This document shows, piece after piece, positions 23,597-31,969 of a stretch of 64,000 nt of DNA. The notes beneath the pieces were generated by a model. That model worked only from the letters and a program-made list of their open reading frames with translations, ran no database searches and was not told where the DNA came from. Location: the NCBI RefSeq assembly GCF_003609835.1, contig NZ_AP017898.1, positions 2,356,001-2,420,000 of the forward strand, written 5' to 3'. The translations under genes were made by a program, and so were the position numbers. The DNA comes from Sphingopyxis sp. FD7. Its GTDB lineage: Bacteria > Pseudomonadota > Alphaproteobacteria > Sphingomonadales > Sphingomonadaceae. Within the stretch, counting starts at the first letter, position 1, and each line of letters starts with the position of its first letter.

Positions 23597-23640
23597 CTGG
23601 AGTGCCGGTTTTGATTCAATCAAAACCGAACGCACTCCAG
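23597..23640. repeat. Long palindrome overlapping the siroheme synthase stop codon
   Basis: CTGGAGTG (23597-23604) pairs with CACTCCAG (23633-23640), and inside it CGGTTTTGATT (23606-23616) pairs with AATCAAAACCG (23618-23628) around a single C. The coding frame of the minus-strand siroheme synthase gene enters the right arm and ends at TGA 23618-23616 in the palindrome centre, so the element supplies the last codons and the stop. Confidence 0.85.
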
Positions 23641-24410
23641 GCGCGCATGTCCAGCCACAAGGACAGGCCGCCCGGTGGATCCTGTGGCGGTGCGGCGGCG
23701 ATGTGACGCGCCGCGTCGGCGCGGGCGCGGGCAAGGATCGCGGCGGGGGTGTCCGGCGGATGAAAGATATGGTCGGCCTCCCCCAGCAGGCGGGCCGCGC
23801 GCAGGGTCAGCTGGTCGGGGTCGGCGCTCGTCAGGCGGATGGTTTCGAGGCGCGATTGCGGCGCATCGCTTTCGCCTTCCAGCCAGCTTGCCACCCGGTC
23901 CGCCGCATCGCCGTCGAGCGGGTCGAGCGCGCCGCCACTGGCCAGCGCGGCGTCGATCGCGCGGCGGCGGTCGGCGGCGGCGGGCCAGCGCGCCTTCATC
24001 GCGGCGCGCGCTGCGTGGAGCGCGCGTGCAAGGTCGCCGAGCCGCGCCGGCAGCAGCGCTTCGATGCGTTGGCGCACCGCTTTCGCAAGCCCCGCCGACG
24101 CGCCACCGGTGCCGATGGCGATGGTCACGGGGGCGCGGTCGACGATCGCGGGGGTGGTGAAATCGCAAAGCTCCGGGCGATCGACGACATTGACGAGCAG
24201 GCCGTGGGCGCGGAGCGCATCGGCGGCGGCGCGCGCTTCGGCTTCATCGTCGAGCGCGACGAAGGCGATAGTCGCGCCTTGCTCCCATGCCGGGACGATG
24301 CGTCCCCCTGCCCGCTCGATCAGCCGCGCTTTGGCGTCGGCGGCCTCCCCTTCGCCGACCAGCACGACGGTGCGGCCTGCAAGGTTCAGGAAGATGGGGA
24401 GTTGATGCAT
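23616..24410 (-). CDS. cysG: Siroheme synthase-type precorrin-2 dehydrogenase/ferrochelatase with a SUMT remnant
   Basis: The product has 264 residues. 'LPIFLNLAGRTVVLVGEGEAADAKARL' is the NAD-binding start of the CysG-A domain; 'VALDDEAEARAAADALRAHGLLVNVVDRPELCDFTTPAIVDR' and 'IGTGGASAGLAKAVRQRIE' complete it (about 1-145). After the helical middle domain, 'DPDQLTLRAARLLGEADHIF' is the recognisable beginning of a uroporphyrinogen methyltransferase domain, which then stops. Full CysG has about 457 residues, so the methyltransferase is lost here and must be encoded elsewhere. The last residues come from a palindromic repeat. Confidence 0.85.
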   Translation of the reverse strand: MHQLPIFLNLAGRTVVLVGEGEAADAKARLIERAGGRIVPAWEQGATIAFVALDDEAEARAAADALRAHGLLVNVVDRPELCDFTTPAIVDRAPVTIAIGTGGASAGLAKAVRQRIEALLPARLGDLARALHAARAAMKARWPAAADRRRAIDAALASGGALDPLDGDAADRVASWLEGESDAPQSRLETIRLTSADPDQLTLRAARLLGEADHIFHPPDTPAAILARARADAARHIAAAPPQDPPGGLSLWLDMRAWSAFGFD

Positions 24411-24426
24411 GGTGGCGGCTCTAACA

Positions 24427-24557
24427 GATCCTCCCCGGAACGGGGAGGGGGACCAGCGAAGCTGGTGGAGGGGCACGGGCAGTCAAACGCGGCGCCTGCC
24501 CTCCCGTGCCCCTCCACCACCCTTCGGGTGGTCCCCCTCCCCCCTTGGGGGAGGATC
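24427..24557. repeat. Dispersed palindromic repeat, family D, large form
   Basis: GATCCTCCCC (24427-24436) pairs with GGGGAGGATC at the right end, and the inner arms 'ggggaccagcgaagctggtgg' and 'ccaccacccttcgggtggtcc' pair with each other or as two side hairpins, with 'aggggcacgg'/'ccgtgcccct' in the middle. It fills the gap between lysA and the siroheme synthase gene, both on the minus strand. Confidence 0.85.
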
Positions 24558-24561
24558 GCGT

Positions 24562-25821
24562 TCAGTCGATCCAATCCGGCACGCGCTCCGCCGCCATGAT
24601 CGTACCCGCGGCGATGCGGTCGGCGACGGTGACGTAGCGGTCGCCGTCGACGAGCACTTCGGGGACGAGGCTGCGGCTGTTGTAGGTCGACGCCATCGTC
24701 GCGCCATAGGCGCCCGCGGTGCGGAAGGCGGCGAGATCGCCCGCCGCCACCTTGTCGATCACCCGGTCGCGCGCGAAGGTATCGCCCGTCTCGCACACCG
24801 GGCCGACGATCGACGCGGTCATTTTTTCGCCCGTGGGCCGGACCGCGACGAAGTCGTGATACGCATCGTAGAGCGCCGGGCGCGCGAGATCGTTCATCGC
24901 GGCGTCGACGATGACGAAGGGGCTTACCGCGCCTGGCTTGACCCACAGCACTTCGGTCAAGAGCACCCCGGTGTTGCCCGCGATGACGCGGCCGGGCTCG
25001 AACATCAGGGTGACGTCCCAATCCTTTGTCACGCGCGCGACCATCGCGCCATATTCGGCGGGGGTCGGGGGATTATCCTCGGGCCGATAGGGCACGCCGA
25101 GGCCGCCGCCGAGATCGACATGGGTGATGCTGTGCCCCGCGGCGCGCAGCTCGGCGACGAGGCGGCCGACGCGCGCGAACGCGGCCTCGAGCGGATCGAG
25201 GCTGGTGAGCTGGCTGCCGATATGGAGCGCCACCCCACGCATCTTGAGCCCCGGCAGCGCCGAAAGCCGGTCGAAGATCGCGGGCGCGGCATCGATGCCG
25301 ACGCCGAACTTGTTTTCGGCCTTGCCGGTCGAAATCTTGGCGTGCGTGCCGGCGTCGACGTCGGGATTGACGCGCAGCACGGCGCGCGCGGTCGTCTCCT
25401 TCCCCACCGCGATTTCGGACAGCGCGACGCCTTCGGGCTCGTGCTCGATATTGAACTGCCCGATGCCGCGGTCGAGGCCGAGCGCCAGTTCGGCGCGCGT
25501 CTTGCCGACGCCCGAAAAGACGATGTCCTCGGCCGCCATGCCCGCGGCGAGCGCACGTTCGAGCTCGCCGCCCGAAACGACGTCGGCGCCATAACCCTGC
25601 CGCGCGAGGACACGCAGCACGCCGAGATTGGGGTTGCACTTGATCGCGAAGGCGATGTGCTTTTTCGGAATATCCTTGAGCGCGTCGGCGAACACCTGTG
25701 CATGGCGTTCGAGCGTCGCGCGCGAATAGACATAGACGGGGGTGCCGATCTCCTCGGCAATTTGCGGCAGCGGGATGTCTTCGGCGTGGAGGACGCCGTC
25801 ACGATATTCAAAATGATCCAT
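24562..25821 (-). CDS. lysA: Diaminopimelate decarboxylase
   Basis: The product has 419 residues, a fold-type III PLP enzyme. 'HIAFAIKCNPN' has the Schiff-base lysine (K61), 'HIGSQLTSLDP' and 'LDLGGGLG'-like 'VDLGGGLGVPY' bind the cofactor phosphate, 'FEPGRVIAGNTG' binds substrate, and 'GPVCETGD' supplies the catalytic cysteine from the partner subunit. It converts meso-diaminopimelate to lysine and CO2 in the cytosol. It follows lptM after a 119-bp gap that holds a family B palindrome. Confidence 0.97.
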   Translation of the reverse strand: MDHFEYRDGVLHAEDIPLPQIAEEIGTPVYVYSRATLERHAQVFADALKDIPKKHIAFAIKCNPNLGVLRVLARQGYGADVVSGGELERALAAGMAAEDIVFSGVGKTRAELALGLDRGIGQFNIEHEPEGVALSEIAVGKETTARAVLRVNPDVDAGTHAKISTGKAENKFGVGIDAAPAIFDRLSALPGLKMRGVALHIGSQLTSLDPLEAAFARVGRLVAELRAAGHSITHVDLGGGLGVPYRPEDNPPTPAEYGAMVARVTKDWDVTLMFEPGRVIAGNTGVLLTEVLWVKPGAVSPFVIVDAAMNDLARPALYDAYHDFVAVRPTGEKMTASIVGPVCETGDTFARDRVIDKVAAGDLAAFRTAGAYGATMASTYNSRSLVPEVLVDGDRYVTVADRIAAGTIMAAERVPDWID

Positions 25822-25845
25822 CGAAGGAAATCCTGATTATCCTTT

Positions 25846-25923
25846 CCGTTCGCATCGAGCCAAGTCGAGATGCCGGGGAGGCTTGTCACCGATGGGTGTC
25901 TCGACTTCGCTCGACACGAGCGG
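25846..25923. repeat. Dispersed palindromic repeat, family B
   Basis: The outer arms CCGTTCGCATCGAG and the inverted CTCGACACGAGCGG, with inner arms 'aagtcgagatgccggg'/'gggtgtctcgactt', match the element at 15814-15895. It lies between lptM and lysA, just upstream of the lysA start. Confidence 0.85.
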
Positions 25924-25940
25924 ATGAAACTGGGCCCTGC

Positions 25941-26192
25941 TCAGCCCGGAGGCGGCAGGTCGAAATCGTCGGGTTCGCGTTGTTCGGACCGTTTGAGAAG
26001 TTCGTCGCTGCGCGCGGGCCGGGCCTGCGCGTCGGGCGTCGTAAGCTCCTCGGTGGTCGGGGCGCGGTTGGCGCCGATGGGGACGACGGGCGCCGGCTGG
26101 TTCGTCGGCGGCTTCAGATCTTCCTTCGCCCCGCACGCGCCGAGCAGCGCGGCGGCAGCGAGCGTTGCAAACATGCGGGGGTGGTGCGGCAT
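25941..26192 (-). CDS. lptM: LptM-like small lipoprotein
   Basis: The product has 83 residues. A lipoprotein signal ends in the lipobox 'LLGAC' (C20), followed by 'CGAKEDLKPP', which fits the LptM/YifL/LppL pattern 'CGQKGPLxxP'. The remainder is Pro/Glu-rich and disordered. In E. coli LptM helps mature the LptD/E LPS translocon. The position just before lysA parallels lppL-lysA in Pseudomonas. The start overlaps the argH stop by one base (TAATG), so translation is coupled. The gene symbol rests on this short motif and context. Confidence 0.7.
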   Translation of the reverse strand: MPHHPRMFATLAAAALLGACGAKEDLKPPTNQPAPVVPIGANRAPTTEELTTPDAQARPARSDELLKRSEQREPDDFDLPPPG

Positions 26193-27595
26193 TAATCCTG
26201 TCCCTGGAGTGCGGCGCGCGCCGCGGCGATGGCCTGCCTTACCCGTTCGGGTGCGGTTCCGCCATAGCTGGTGCGGCTGGCGACCGACGCCTCGACCGTC
26301 AGCGCGGCGAGCACGTCGGGGGTCACCGCGGCATGGATCGCCGCCGCGTCGGCGGCGGGCAGCGCGGGCAGTTCGACGCCGAGTTCCTCGGCGCGCTTGA
26401 CGCAGGCGCCGACGACATGATGCGCCTCGCGGAAGGGCAGCCCCGCCTCGCGGACCAGCCAGTCGGCAAGGTCGGTCGCGGTCGAATAGCCCGACGCGGC
26501 GAGCGCGCGCATCCGGTCGGCGCGGAAGGTCAAGGTTTCGACCATGCCGGTCATCGCCGCGAGCGACAGCGCGAGCGCATCGAACGCGCCGAACAGCACC
26601 TCCTTGTCGTCCTGCAAATCCTTCGAGTAAGTGAGCGGCAGCCCCTTCACGATCACGCTGAGCCGCTGGAAGGCGCCGAGCAGCAGGCCCGCGCGCCCGC
26701 GCACCAGTTCGGCGGCGTCGGGATTGCGCTTTTGCGGCATGATCGAACTGCCCGTCGACCAGGCATCGGGCAGCGCGACGAAACCGAAGGGCTGGCTGGC
26801 CCAGATGACGATTTCTTCGGCGAGACGCGACAGGTGCAGTGCGGCGATTGATGCGGCGGCGCAGAACTCGAGCGCGAAGTCGCGGTCCGACACGGCGTCG
26901 ATGCTGTTCGCCATCGGGCGGTCGAAGCCGAGTGCCGCGGCGGTGGCATGGCGATCGACCGGGAAGCTGGTCCCCGCGAGCGCCGCTGCGCCGAGCGGCG
27001 ATTCGTTGAGACGACGGCGCGCGTCGGCGAAGCGCGAGCGGTCGCGGCCGAACATCTCGACATAGGCGAGCAGATGGTGGCCGAGCGTTACCGGCTGCGC
27101 GACCTGAAGATGCGTGAAGCCGGGCATGATGCTGTCGGCGTGCTCTTCGGCGCGGGCAAGCAAGGCCGACTGGAGCACGGCGAGCCCGGCGTCGATGCGA
27201 TCGCACGCGGCGCGCGTCCACAGGCGGAAATCGGTGGCAACCTGATCGTTGCGCGAGCGCGCGGTGTGGAGCCGCCCGGCGGCTTCGCCGATCAGCTCCT
27301 TCAGCCGCGCCTCGACGGTCATGTGGATGTCCTCGAGGCTGAGGTCGACGGGAACGCCGTTCGCGGCGAACTCTTCGGCGATCTGGGCAAGGCCGCGGTC
27401 GATCGCCGCGGCATCCTGTGCGGAGATGATGTCGGTGGAACCGAGCATCGCGGCGTGCGCACGGCTGGCGGCGATATCCTCTTCCCAAAGGCGCTTGTCG
27501 ATCGGGATCGAGGCATTAATCTCTTGCATGATCGCCGCAGGCCCGCCACCGAAGCGGCCGCCCCACATGCTGCTCTTGTCCGGAGTATTCGCCAT
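26192..27595 (-). CDS. argH: Argininosuccinate lyase
   Basis: The product has 467 residues of the fumarase/aspartase superfamily. '[21 protein letters not shown]' is the usual start, '[16 protein letters not shown]' and '[14 protein letters not shown]' carry the substrate loops and catalytic histidine, and '[12 protein letters not shown]' is the superfamily signature with the catalytic serine. It splits argininosuccinate into arginine and fumarate. The start may be ATG 27595 or ATG 27568; both lie within or next to the divergent tlpA-like gene start. Confidence 0.97.
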   Translation of the reverse strand: MANTPDKSSMWGGRFGGGPAAIMQEINASIPIDKRLWEEDIAASRAHAAMLGSTDIISAQDAAAIDRGLAQIAEEFAANGVPVDLSLEDIHMTVEARLKELIGEAAGRLHTARSRNDQVATDFRLWTRAACDRIDAGLAVLQSALLARAEEHADSIMPGFTHLQVAQPVTLGHHLLAYVEMFGRDRSRFADARRRLNESPLGAAALAGTSFPVDRHATAAALGFDRPMANSIDAVSDRDFALEFCAAASIAALHLSRLAEEIVIWASQPFGFVALPDAWSTGSSIMPQKRNPDAAELVRGRAGLLLGAFQRLSVIVKGLPLTYSKDLQDDKEVLFGAFDALALSLAAMTGMVETLTFRADRMRALAASGYSTATDLADWLVREAGLPFREAHHVVGACVKRAEELGVELPALPAADAAAIHAAVTPDVLAALTVEASVASRTSYGGTAPERVRQAIAAARAALQGQD

Positions 27596-28187
27596 CCGCC
27601 GCGTTCCAAATCCGTCGCTGTTGATCCTCGGCCTGTTGCTGGCCGGATCGGTCGCGGGCTGCGATAGGGAAAAGGCGGGCGGCGGGCAAGCCGCGCAAGG
27701 CCAAGCAAATGTTTCGGCAGGCCAAGCGAAGGGCGTTGGCGCGTTCGAATATATGATCGACCGCAGCCACAAGGGCAAAGCGGCGCCGACGGCGCGCTTC
27801 ACCGGCCCCGACGATGCGCCGGTGACGCTGGCAGACTTTCGCGGGCGCCCGCTGCTCGTCAATCTGTGGGCGACCTGGTGCGGCCCATGCGTCGCCGAAA
27901 TGCCCACGCTCGATGCCTTGGCGGCCGCGCGCGGCGAGTCGATGAATGTAATCGCGGTCGCGCAGGATTTGCAGGGCGCCGAGGTCGTCGATCCCTGGTT
28001 CCAGAAGGCGGGGCTGAAGGCGCTCCAGCCCTATCTCGACCCCGAAAACGGCCTGCTCGACGCGGTGAACAGCGCGTTGCCGACGAGCATCTATTATGAC
28101 GCTGACGGGCGCGAAATCTGGCGCGTGATCGGCGCGATCGACTGGCAGGGCGAGGAGGCGAAGGCGTTGCTCGCGGAAGCACGCTAA
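27567..28187 (+). CDS. TlpA/ResA-type thioredoxin-like lipoprotein
   Basis: The product has 206 residues. A lipobox 'LAGSVAGC' (C32) follows the N-terminal hydrophobic segment. After a Gln/Gly-rich linker comes a thioredoxin fold with '[17 protein letters not shown]' (CGPC at 105-108). '[15 protein letters not shown]' holds the cis-proline. It should be anchored in the envelope and reduce disulfides, for example for cytochrome c maturation. The start at 27567 overlaps the divergent argH start by 29 bp; a TTG near 27618 would avoid the overlap but shorten the signal peptide. Confidence 0.88.
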   Translation: MLLLSGVFAIRRVPNPSLLILGLLLAGSVAGCDREKAGGGQAAQGQANVSAGQAKGVGAFEYMIDRSHKGKAAPTARFTGPDDAPVTLADFRGRPLLVNLWATWCGPCVAEMPTLDALAAARGESMNVIAVAQDLQGAEVVDPWFQKAGLKALQPYLDPENGLLDAVNSALPTSIYYDADGREIWRVIGAIDWQGEEAKALLAEAR

Positions 28188-28323
28188 TCCTCCCTGTGGC
28201 TAAGCCATGGGGAGGTGGCAGCGCGAAGCGCTGACGGAGGGACTTTTGCGCTACCGTTGCGGCCCCTCCACCACTCGCTTCGCAAGCGGTCCCCCTCCCC
28301 ATCGCCGCGCGACAGGGAGGATT
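28186..28323. repeat. Dispersed palindromic repeat, family D, large form
   Basis: AATCCTCCCTGT (28186-28197) and ACAGGGAGGATT (28312-28323) are perfect inverted ends, with inner palindromic arms (agcgcgaagcgct; cgcttcgcaagcg). The left end overlaps the tlpA-like gene stop codon. It separates that gene from the convergent small exported protein gene. Confidence 0.85.
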
Positions 28324-28325
28324 TG

Positions 28326-28365
28326 ACAAAGAAAAGGACGGGCGCCCGAGGACGACCGCCCTTTC
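28326..28365 (-). terminator. Possible intrinsic terminator after the small exported protein gene
   Basis: On the minus strand AAAGGGCGGTCG and CGCCCGTCCTTT form an imperfect stem followed by TTCTTTG, about 35 bp after the stop of the gene at 28401-28736. The mismatches in the stem make this tentative. Confidence 0.4.
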
Positions 28366-28400
28366 CTGCGACCAGGGATGCGCCCTGGAACCTTCCCGGC

Positions 28401-28736
28401 TCAGCCCACCGTAACGCGGCCGACGCGATAGCCCTTCTCTCGCATTGCCTTCACATAATCCTTGTCGGCGTCGATCACCTCGGTTTCCCATTCGTCCCAC
28501 GCATCGCGGCGATCTTCGCGATCGGTCGCGCGGCGCAGGTCGCTGAGCAATTCCTTTTCGGCTTCGAGAATGTCCGCCTGATAATTGAACCAATACTGGT
28601 TCTCGACCCCCGCGATCGGCGCGGTGCGGATCGGCGGCGCCTTGAAGCCCGGCGGCATCCGGTCATAGGGGACCGCTGCCACGGCGGCAGTGGCGGGGAG
28701 CGCCGCGAGCGCGGCGAGAATCGCCCATTTTTTCAT
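28401..28736 (-). CDS. Small exported protein of unknown function
   Basis: The product has 111 residues. AAAGGAG precedes the ATG at 28736. A signal peptide (about 1-21, 'ILAALAALPATAAVA-A') leads to a mature part with 'PYDRMPPGFKAPPIRTAPI', then a charged helical region rich in Glu/Asp/Arg ('ILEAEKELLSDLRRATDRED'). It is likely periplasmic. I do not recognise a family. It lies downstream of gpsA on the same strand, with a half copy of a family A repeat in the gap. Confidence 0.7.
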   Translation of the reverse strand: MKKWAILAALAALPATAAVAAVPYDRMPPGFKAPPIRTAPIAGVENQYWFNYQADILEAEKELLSDLRRATDREDRRDAWDEWETEVIDADKDYVKAMREKGYRVGRVTVG

Positions 28737-28833
28737 TATCCGTCTCCTTTGTGGTCCTGTCGGACAACAGGACAACGTAGCAGCAGCGGCTTTTCTTCCC
28801 GGCTGGTCGGCAAAAAGGAACGGATCGCAGCGG

Positions 28834-28864
28834 ATGGCTTCGTCGCGGCCCCCTCGCAATGACG
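28834..28864. repeat. Half copy of a family A repeat
   Basis: 'ggcttcgtcgcggccccctcgcaatgacg' matches one arm of the family A elements; the partner GTCATTGCGAG arm is absent. It lies 8 bp from the gpsA stop and is probably a decayed or truncated element. Confidence 0.6.
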
Positions 28865-28872
28865 AAGCGCCA

Positions 28873-29874
28873 TCAACCCGGATGCGCCTCATCTCCCACG
28901 CTCGATTTGAGGAGGCCGCGGAAGACGTCGAGCGCGGTGCGGCGGCCCTGCGTCACGTCGAACACGTCGCGCGCGATCGGCATCGCGATGCCGTAGCGGT
29001 CGGCGAGCGCCATCACGGTGGGCGCGCTTTTGACGCCCTCCGCCACCATGTTCATGCCCGCGATGATTTCGTCGATCGGGCGCCCCTTGCCCAGTTCGAC
29101 CCCGACGTGGCGGTTGCGCGACAGGGGGCTGGTGCAGGTGGCGATGAGGTCGCCCATGCCGGTGAGCCCGGCAAAAGTCTCCGGCCGCCCGCCCATCGCG
29201 ACGCCGAGCCGCGTGATCTCCGCCAGCCCCCGCGTCATCAGCCCTGCGCGCGTATTGTCGCCCGCCCCCAGCCCGTCGCCCATGCCGACGGCGATCGCGA
29301 TGATATTCTTGAGCACGCCGCCGAGCTCGCAGCCCAGAAGGTCGGTGTTGGTATAGACGCGGAAGAGGCCCGAATGAAACAGCGGCTGGAGCGCGCGAAC
29401 GACGATCTCATCCTCCATCGACAACACGCTCGCCGCCGCCTGGCCCGCCATGATCTCGCGCGCCAGATTCGGCCCGGTGAGCACGCCGACGGGGTGGCCG
29501 GGCAGCACCTCCTCGATGAGTTCGGTCATGCGCTTGCCCGACGATAGCTCGAGCCCTTTGGTCAGGCTGATGACGGGCACCCACGGACGGAGGTGATCGC
29601 GGGCCTCCTTCAACACGCCGCGAAAGCTGTGCGAGGGGACGGCCATGACGAGCACGTCGGCGCCCGCGACGGCCTCTGCCATGTCGCCGGTCGCCCGGAG
29701 CGCCGCTGGAAGCCGGATGCCAGGCAGATATTTAGGATTCGCGTGATCGCGGTTGATGCCCGCGACCGTTTCGGCGTCGCGCGCCCACAGCTGGATCGGC
29801 GCGTTGCGCGACACCAGCGACGCCACGGTCGTCCCCCAGCTGCCCCCGCCGAGCAGGCCCACGTTGAGGCGCAT
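28873..29874 (-). CDS. gpsA: NAD(P)+ glycerol-3-phosphate dehydrogenase
   Basis: The product has 333 residues. 'VGLLGGGSWGTTVASL' is the dinucleotide-binding loop, 'VPSHSFRGVL' and 'SLTKGLE' are family motifs, and 'GCELGGVLKNIIAIAVGMGDGLGAGDN' holds the catalytic lysine. It reduces dihydroxyacetone phosphate to sn-glycerol 3-phosphate, the backbone for acyltransferases. I chose ATG 29874 because it follows GGGGGAGA. It lies downstream of, and on the same strand as, the storage-lipid cluster whose PlsB-like enzyme would use its product. Confidence 0.96.
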   Translation of the reverse strand: MRLNVGLLGGGSWGTTVASLVSRNAPIQLWARDAETVAGINRDHANPKYLPGIRLPAALRATGDMAEAVAGADVLVMAVPSHSFRGVLKEARDHLRPWVPVISLTKGLELSSGKRMTELIEEVLPGHPVGVLTGPNLAREIMAGQAAASVLSMEDEIVVRALQPLFHSGLFRVYTNTDLLGCELGGVLKNIIAIAVGMGDGLGAGDNTRAGLMTRGLAEITRLGVAMGGRPETFAGLTGMGDLIATCTSPLSRNRHVGVELGKGRPIDEIIAGMNMVAEGVKSAPTVMALADRYGIAMPIARDVFDVTQGRRTALDVFRGLLKSSVGDEAHPG

Positions 29875-29973
29875 ATGTCTCTCCCCCTGTTTTGCGGGGA
29901 GAGTGGCGCGCGATCGGGGGGTTGGCAAGATGGCACTCGCCCGTCATGCCGGCCTGCGCCGCGATGACGAGGT

Positions 29974-30909
29974 TCAGGGATGGTCGGCGAGGAACGCGCG
30001 CTGGATTTCCGCCGTCGCCTTGGGATCCTCGATCATCGGGACGTGCGCGACATGCTCGAAGATGTGCGCGCGGCTGTTCGCGATGCCCTTTTCCAGCACC
30101 GCGACGCAGCTGACGTCGATCAGCTTGTCATGGCGGCCCCAGAGGATCAGTGTCGGCACCTGCACCTTGCCCAGATCGTCGTTGAGCGGCGCCTGCTCCA
30201 TTTCGTCGGCAATGATCCAGAAAATCCGGTCGAGCAGGTCGCGGTGGCGCAGCGCGTCGGCATATATGGCGGGCTTCAGCCGCGCGGGCACAAAGGGCGG
30301 CTTGCGCACGACAAAGGCGATCAGACGGTCGGCATCCTCCAGATTGGCGAGGACGAGCGGGTTGTAGTCGCGTGTCGCAGCGAGTTTCTGCAACTCGCTT
30401 TCGTTCGCGCCGACGACGCCCGCATTGTTCATCAGGGTCAGCGTTCGCAGGCGATCGGGATAGTCAATGGCGAAACGCAGCGCGATCCAGCCGCCCATGC
30501 TGTTGCCGCCGAGGTGCGGGCGGTCGATGCCGAGCGCATCGAGAAAGCCCTTGAGCCGCGCCGCCTGGCTCGCGACGTCGAAGGGCAGCCCGCCGTCGCG
30601 ATCATTTTCGCCGAAGCCGGGCAGGTCGGGCGCGATCAGGCGATAATCGCGCGTCATCCACGGCGCATAGAAGGTCCAGTGATCCTTGTCGGCGCCGAAA
30701 CCGTGGATCATCACGAGGGTGGGTTTTGAGGGATCGCCGCCCTCCAGATAGGGCCAGGTCCGGCCGTCGACGGTGATGCTTTTTCGCACCAGCCGCGCGC
30801 GGCGGCGCATCAGCGCGCGCATCATCCGCACCAGCTGTTCGGGAAAGAGGAAATAGAGCAGCGCGAGGGCGATCAGCGGCGCGAAGATGAGGATAAGGAG
30901 GATTTTCAT
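29974..30909 (-). CDS. Membrane-anchored alpha/beta hydrolase (lipase/esterase)
   Basis: The product has 311 residues. An N-terminal transmembrane anchor (about 3-22) and a basic stretch precede an alpha/beta hydrolase domain with 'MIHGFGADKDHW' (oxyanion hole), the nucleophile elbow 'GNSMGG' (S137), an acid in 'GRHDKLID' and a histidine in 'EHVAHVPMIED'. The anchor plus hydrolase layout resembles membrane lipases and esterases acting on acylglycerols. It is the last hydrolase of the lipid cluster, 203 bp after the monoacylglycerol-lipase-like gene. Confidence 0.88.
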   Translation of the reverse strand: MKILLILIFAPLIALALLYFLFPEQLVRMMRALMRRRARLVRKSITVDGRTWPYLEGGDPSKPTLVMIHGFGADKDHWTFYAPWMTRDYRLIAPDLPGFGENDRDGGLPFDVASQAARLKGFLDALGIDRPHLGGNSMGGWIALRFAIDYPDRLRTLTLMNNAGVVGANESELQKLAATRDYNPLVLANLEDADRLIAFVVRKPPFVPARLKPAIYADALRHRDLLDRIFWIIADEMEQAPLNDDLGKVQVPTLILWGRHDKLIDVSCVAVLEKGIANSRAHIFEHVAHVPMIEDPKATAEIQRAFLADHP

Positions 30910-30923
30910 ACGGGCTTCCTAAA

Positions 30924-31112
30924 GCCCCTCCCCTTCAGGGGAGGGGGGTGTTGGGTCGGTCATGCCCCCGGCATGACCTGGATCAGCCGGGGGCTGATCC
31001 ACCCAACGCCGGTGGGGGCTATCGAGGTGGCGTGAGGCTGATGGCCCCCACCCCGCTGCGACTAGCGAACAGGTTCGCAAGCCTCGCTGCCCCTCCCCTG
31101 AAGGAGAGGGGC
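30924..31112. repeat. Dispersed palindromic repeat, family D, complex form
   Basis: Two hairpins, GCCCCTCCCC-ttca-GGGGAGGGG (30924-30946) and GCCCCTCCCC-tgaa-GGAGAGGGGC (31089-31112), flank a middle part with 'tgttgggtcggtcatg', 'ggatcagccgggggctgatcc' and 'cacccaacgcc'. The end hairpins can also pair with each other. It fills the gap between two hydrolase genes on the same strand. Confidence 0.8.
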
Positions 31113-31967
31113 CTATTGTACCCGCGCCACATGCGCATCGAACCAGCCGATCAGGTCGTCCAGAACGGCATCGCGCTCGGGCTCATTATAAATCTCGTGG
31201 AACAGCCCGGGGTAGATTTCGAGGTGCTTGTCGGCCGACGCGACATGATCGAACAGGTAGCGCGAACCCGCGGGGGCGGTCAGCCGGTCCGCCTCGCCGT
31301 GCTGGATCAGGAGCGGCAGCCGGATCGTCGGTGCGCCCGCCTGCGCCGCGGCCATCGCGTCCATGAACTCCTTGCCCAATCGCGCGCCGATCTTGCCGCC
31401 ATACACCAGCGGGTCGGCCTTATAGGCCTCGACGACCGCGGGGTCGCGGCTAACGCCGTTCGCGTCGAGAGACAGGACGCCGAGGCGCGGAAAGAAGCGC
31501 GACAGGAAGCGGCTGATCCAGACGGTGAAGCGCGACAGCGGCTGCGCGGGCAGGATCGCGGGGCCGGAGACGGCGGCGGCGACGAACGCCTGTTGGCGCT
31601 CGATCAGGAACAGCGTCGCGATGAGCCCGCCCATGCTGTGCCCGAGGAGCAGGCGCGGGGTGTCGCCATGATTGATCTCGACCAAGGTCAGCAGTTCGGC
31701 CATGCCGTCGAGATAGGCGGAGAAGCGCGGGACATAACCGCCCTCGCCGTCCGAGCGGCCATGGCCCCAATGGTCGACGGCGTAGACCGCATAGCCCGCT
31801 TGCGTCAGCCGCTGTGCGACATGGGCGTAGCGCCCGGCATGTTCGGCGTAGCCGTGTGCGAGCAGCACGATCGCCCGCGGGCGCCCTTCGGGAAGCCAGT
31901 GGGTGACGTGGAGCTTTGCTCCCGCGCCCGCCGACCCGGTGGGCAGGGTTACCGCACGGGTCGTCAT
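31113..31967 (-). CDS. Monoacylglycerol lipase-like alpha/beta hydrolase
   Basis: The product has 284 residues. 'LLAHGYAEHAGRYAHVAQRL' and 'GHGRSDGEGGYV' are hallmarks of the Hydrolase_4 monoacylglycerol lipase group; the nucleophile elbow is 'LGHSMGG' (S111), the acid is in 'GEADRLTAP' and the histidine in 'GLFHEIYNE'. It is cytosolic, with no signal peptide. It would release fatty acid and glycerol from monoacylglycerol, completing breakdown begun by the patatin encoded 2 bp upstream. Confidence 0.92.
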   Translation of the reverse strand: MTTRAVTLPTGSAGAGAKLHVTHWLPEGRPRAIVLLAHGYAEHAGRYAHVAQRLTQAGYAVYAVDHWGHGRSDGEGGYVPRFSAYLDGMAELLTLVEINHGDTPRLLLGHSMGGLIATLFLIERQQAFVAAAVSGPAILPAQPLSRFTVWISRFLSRFFPRLGVLSLDANGVSRDPAVVEAYKADPLVYGGKIGARLGKEFMDAMAAAQAGAPTIRLPLLIQHGEADRLTAPAGSRYLFDHVASADKHLEIYPGLFHEIYNEPERDAVLDDLIGWFDAHVARVQ

Positions 31968-31969
31968 GG

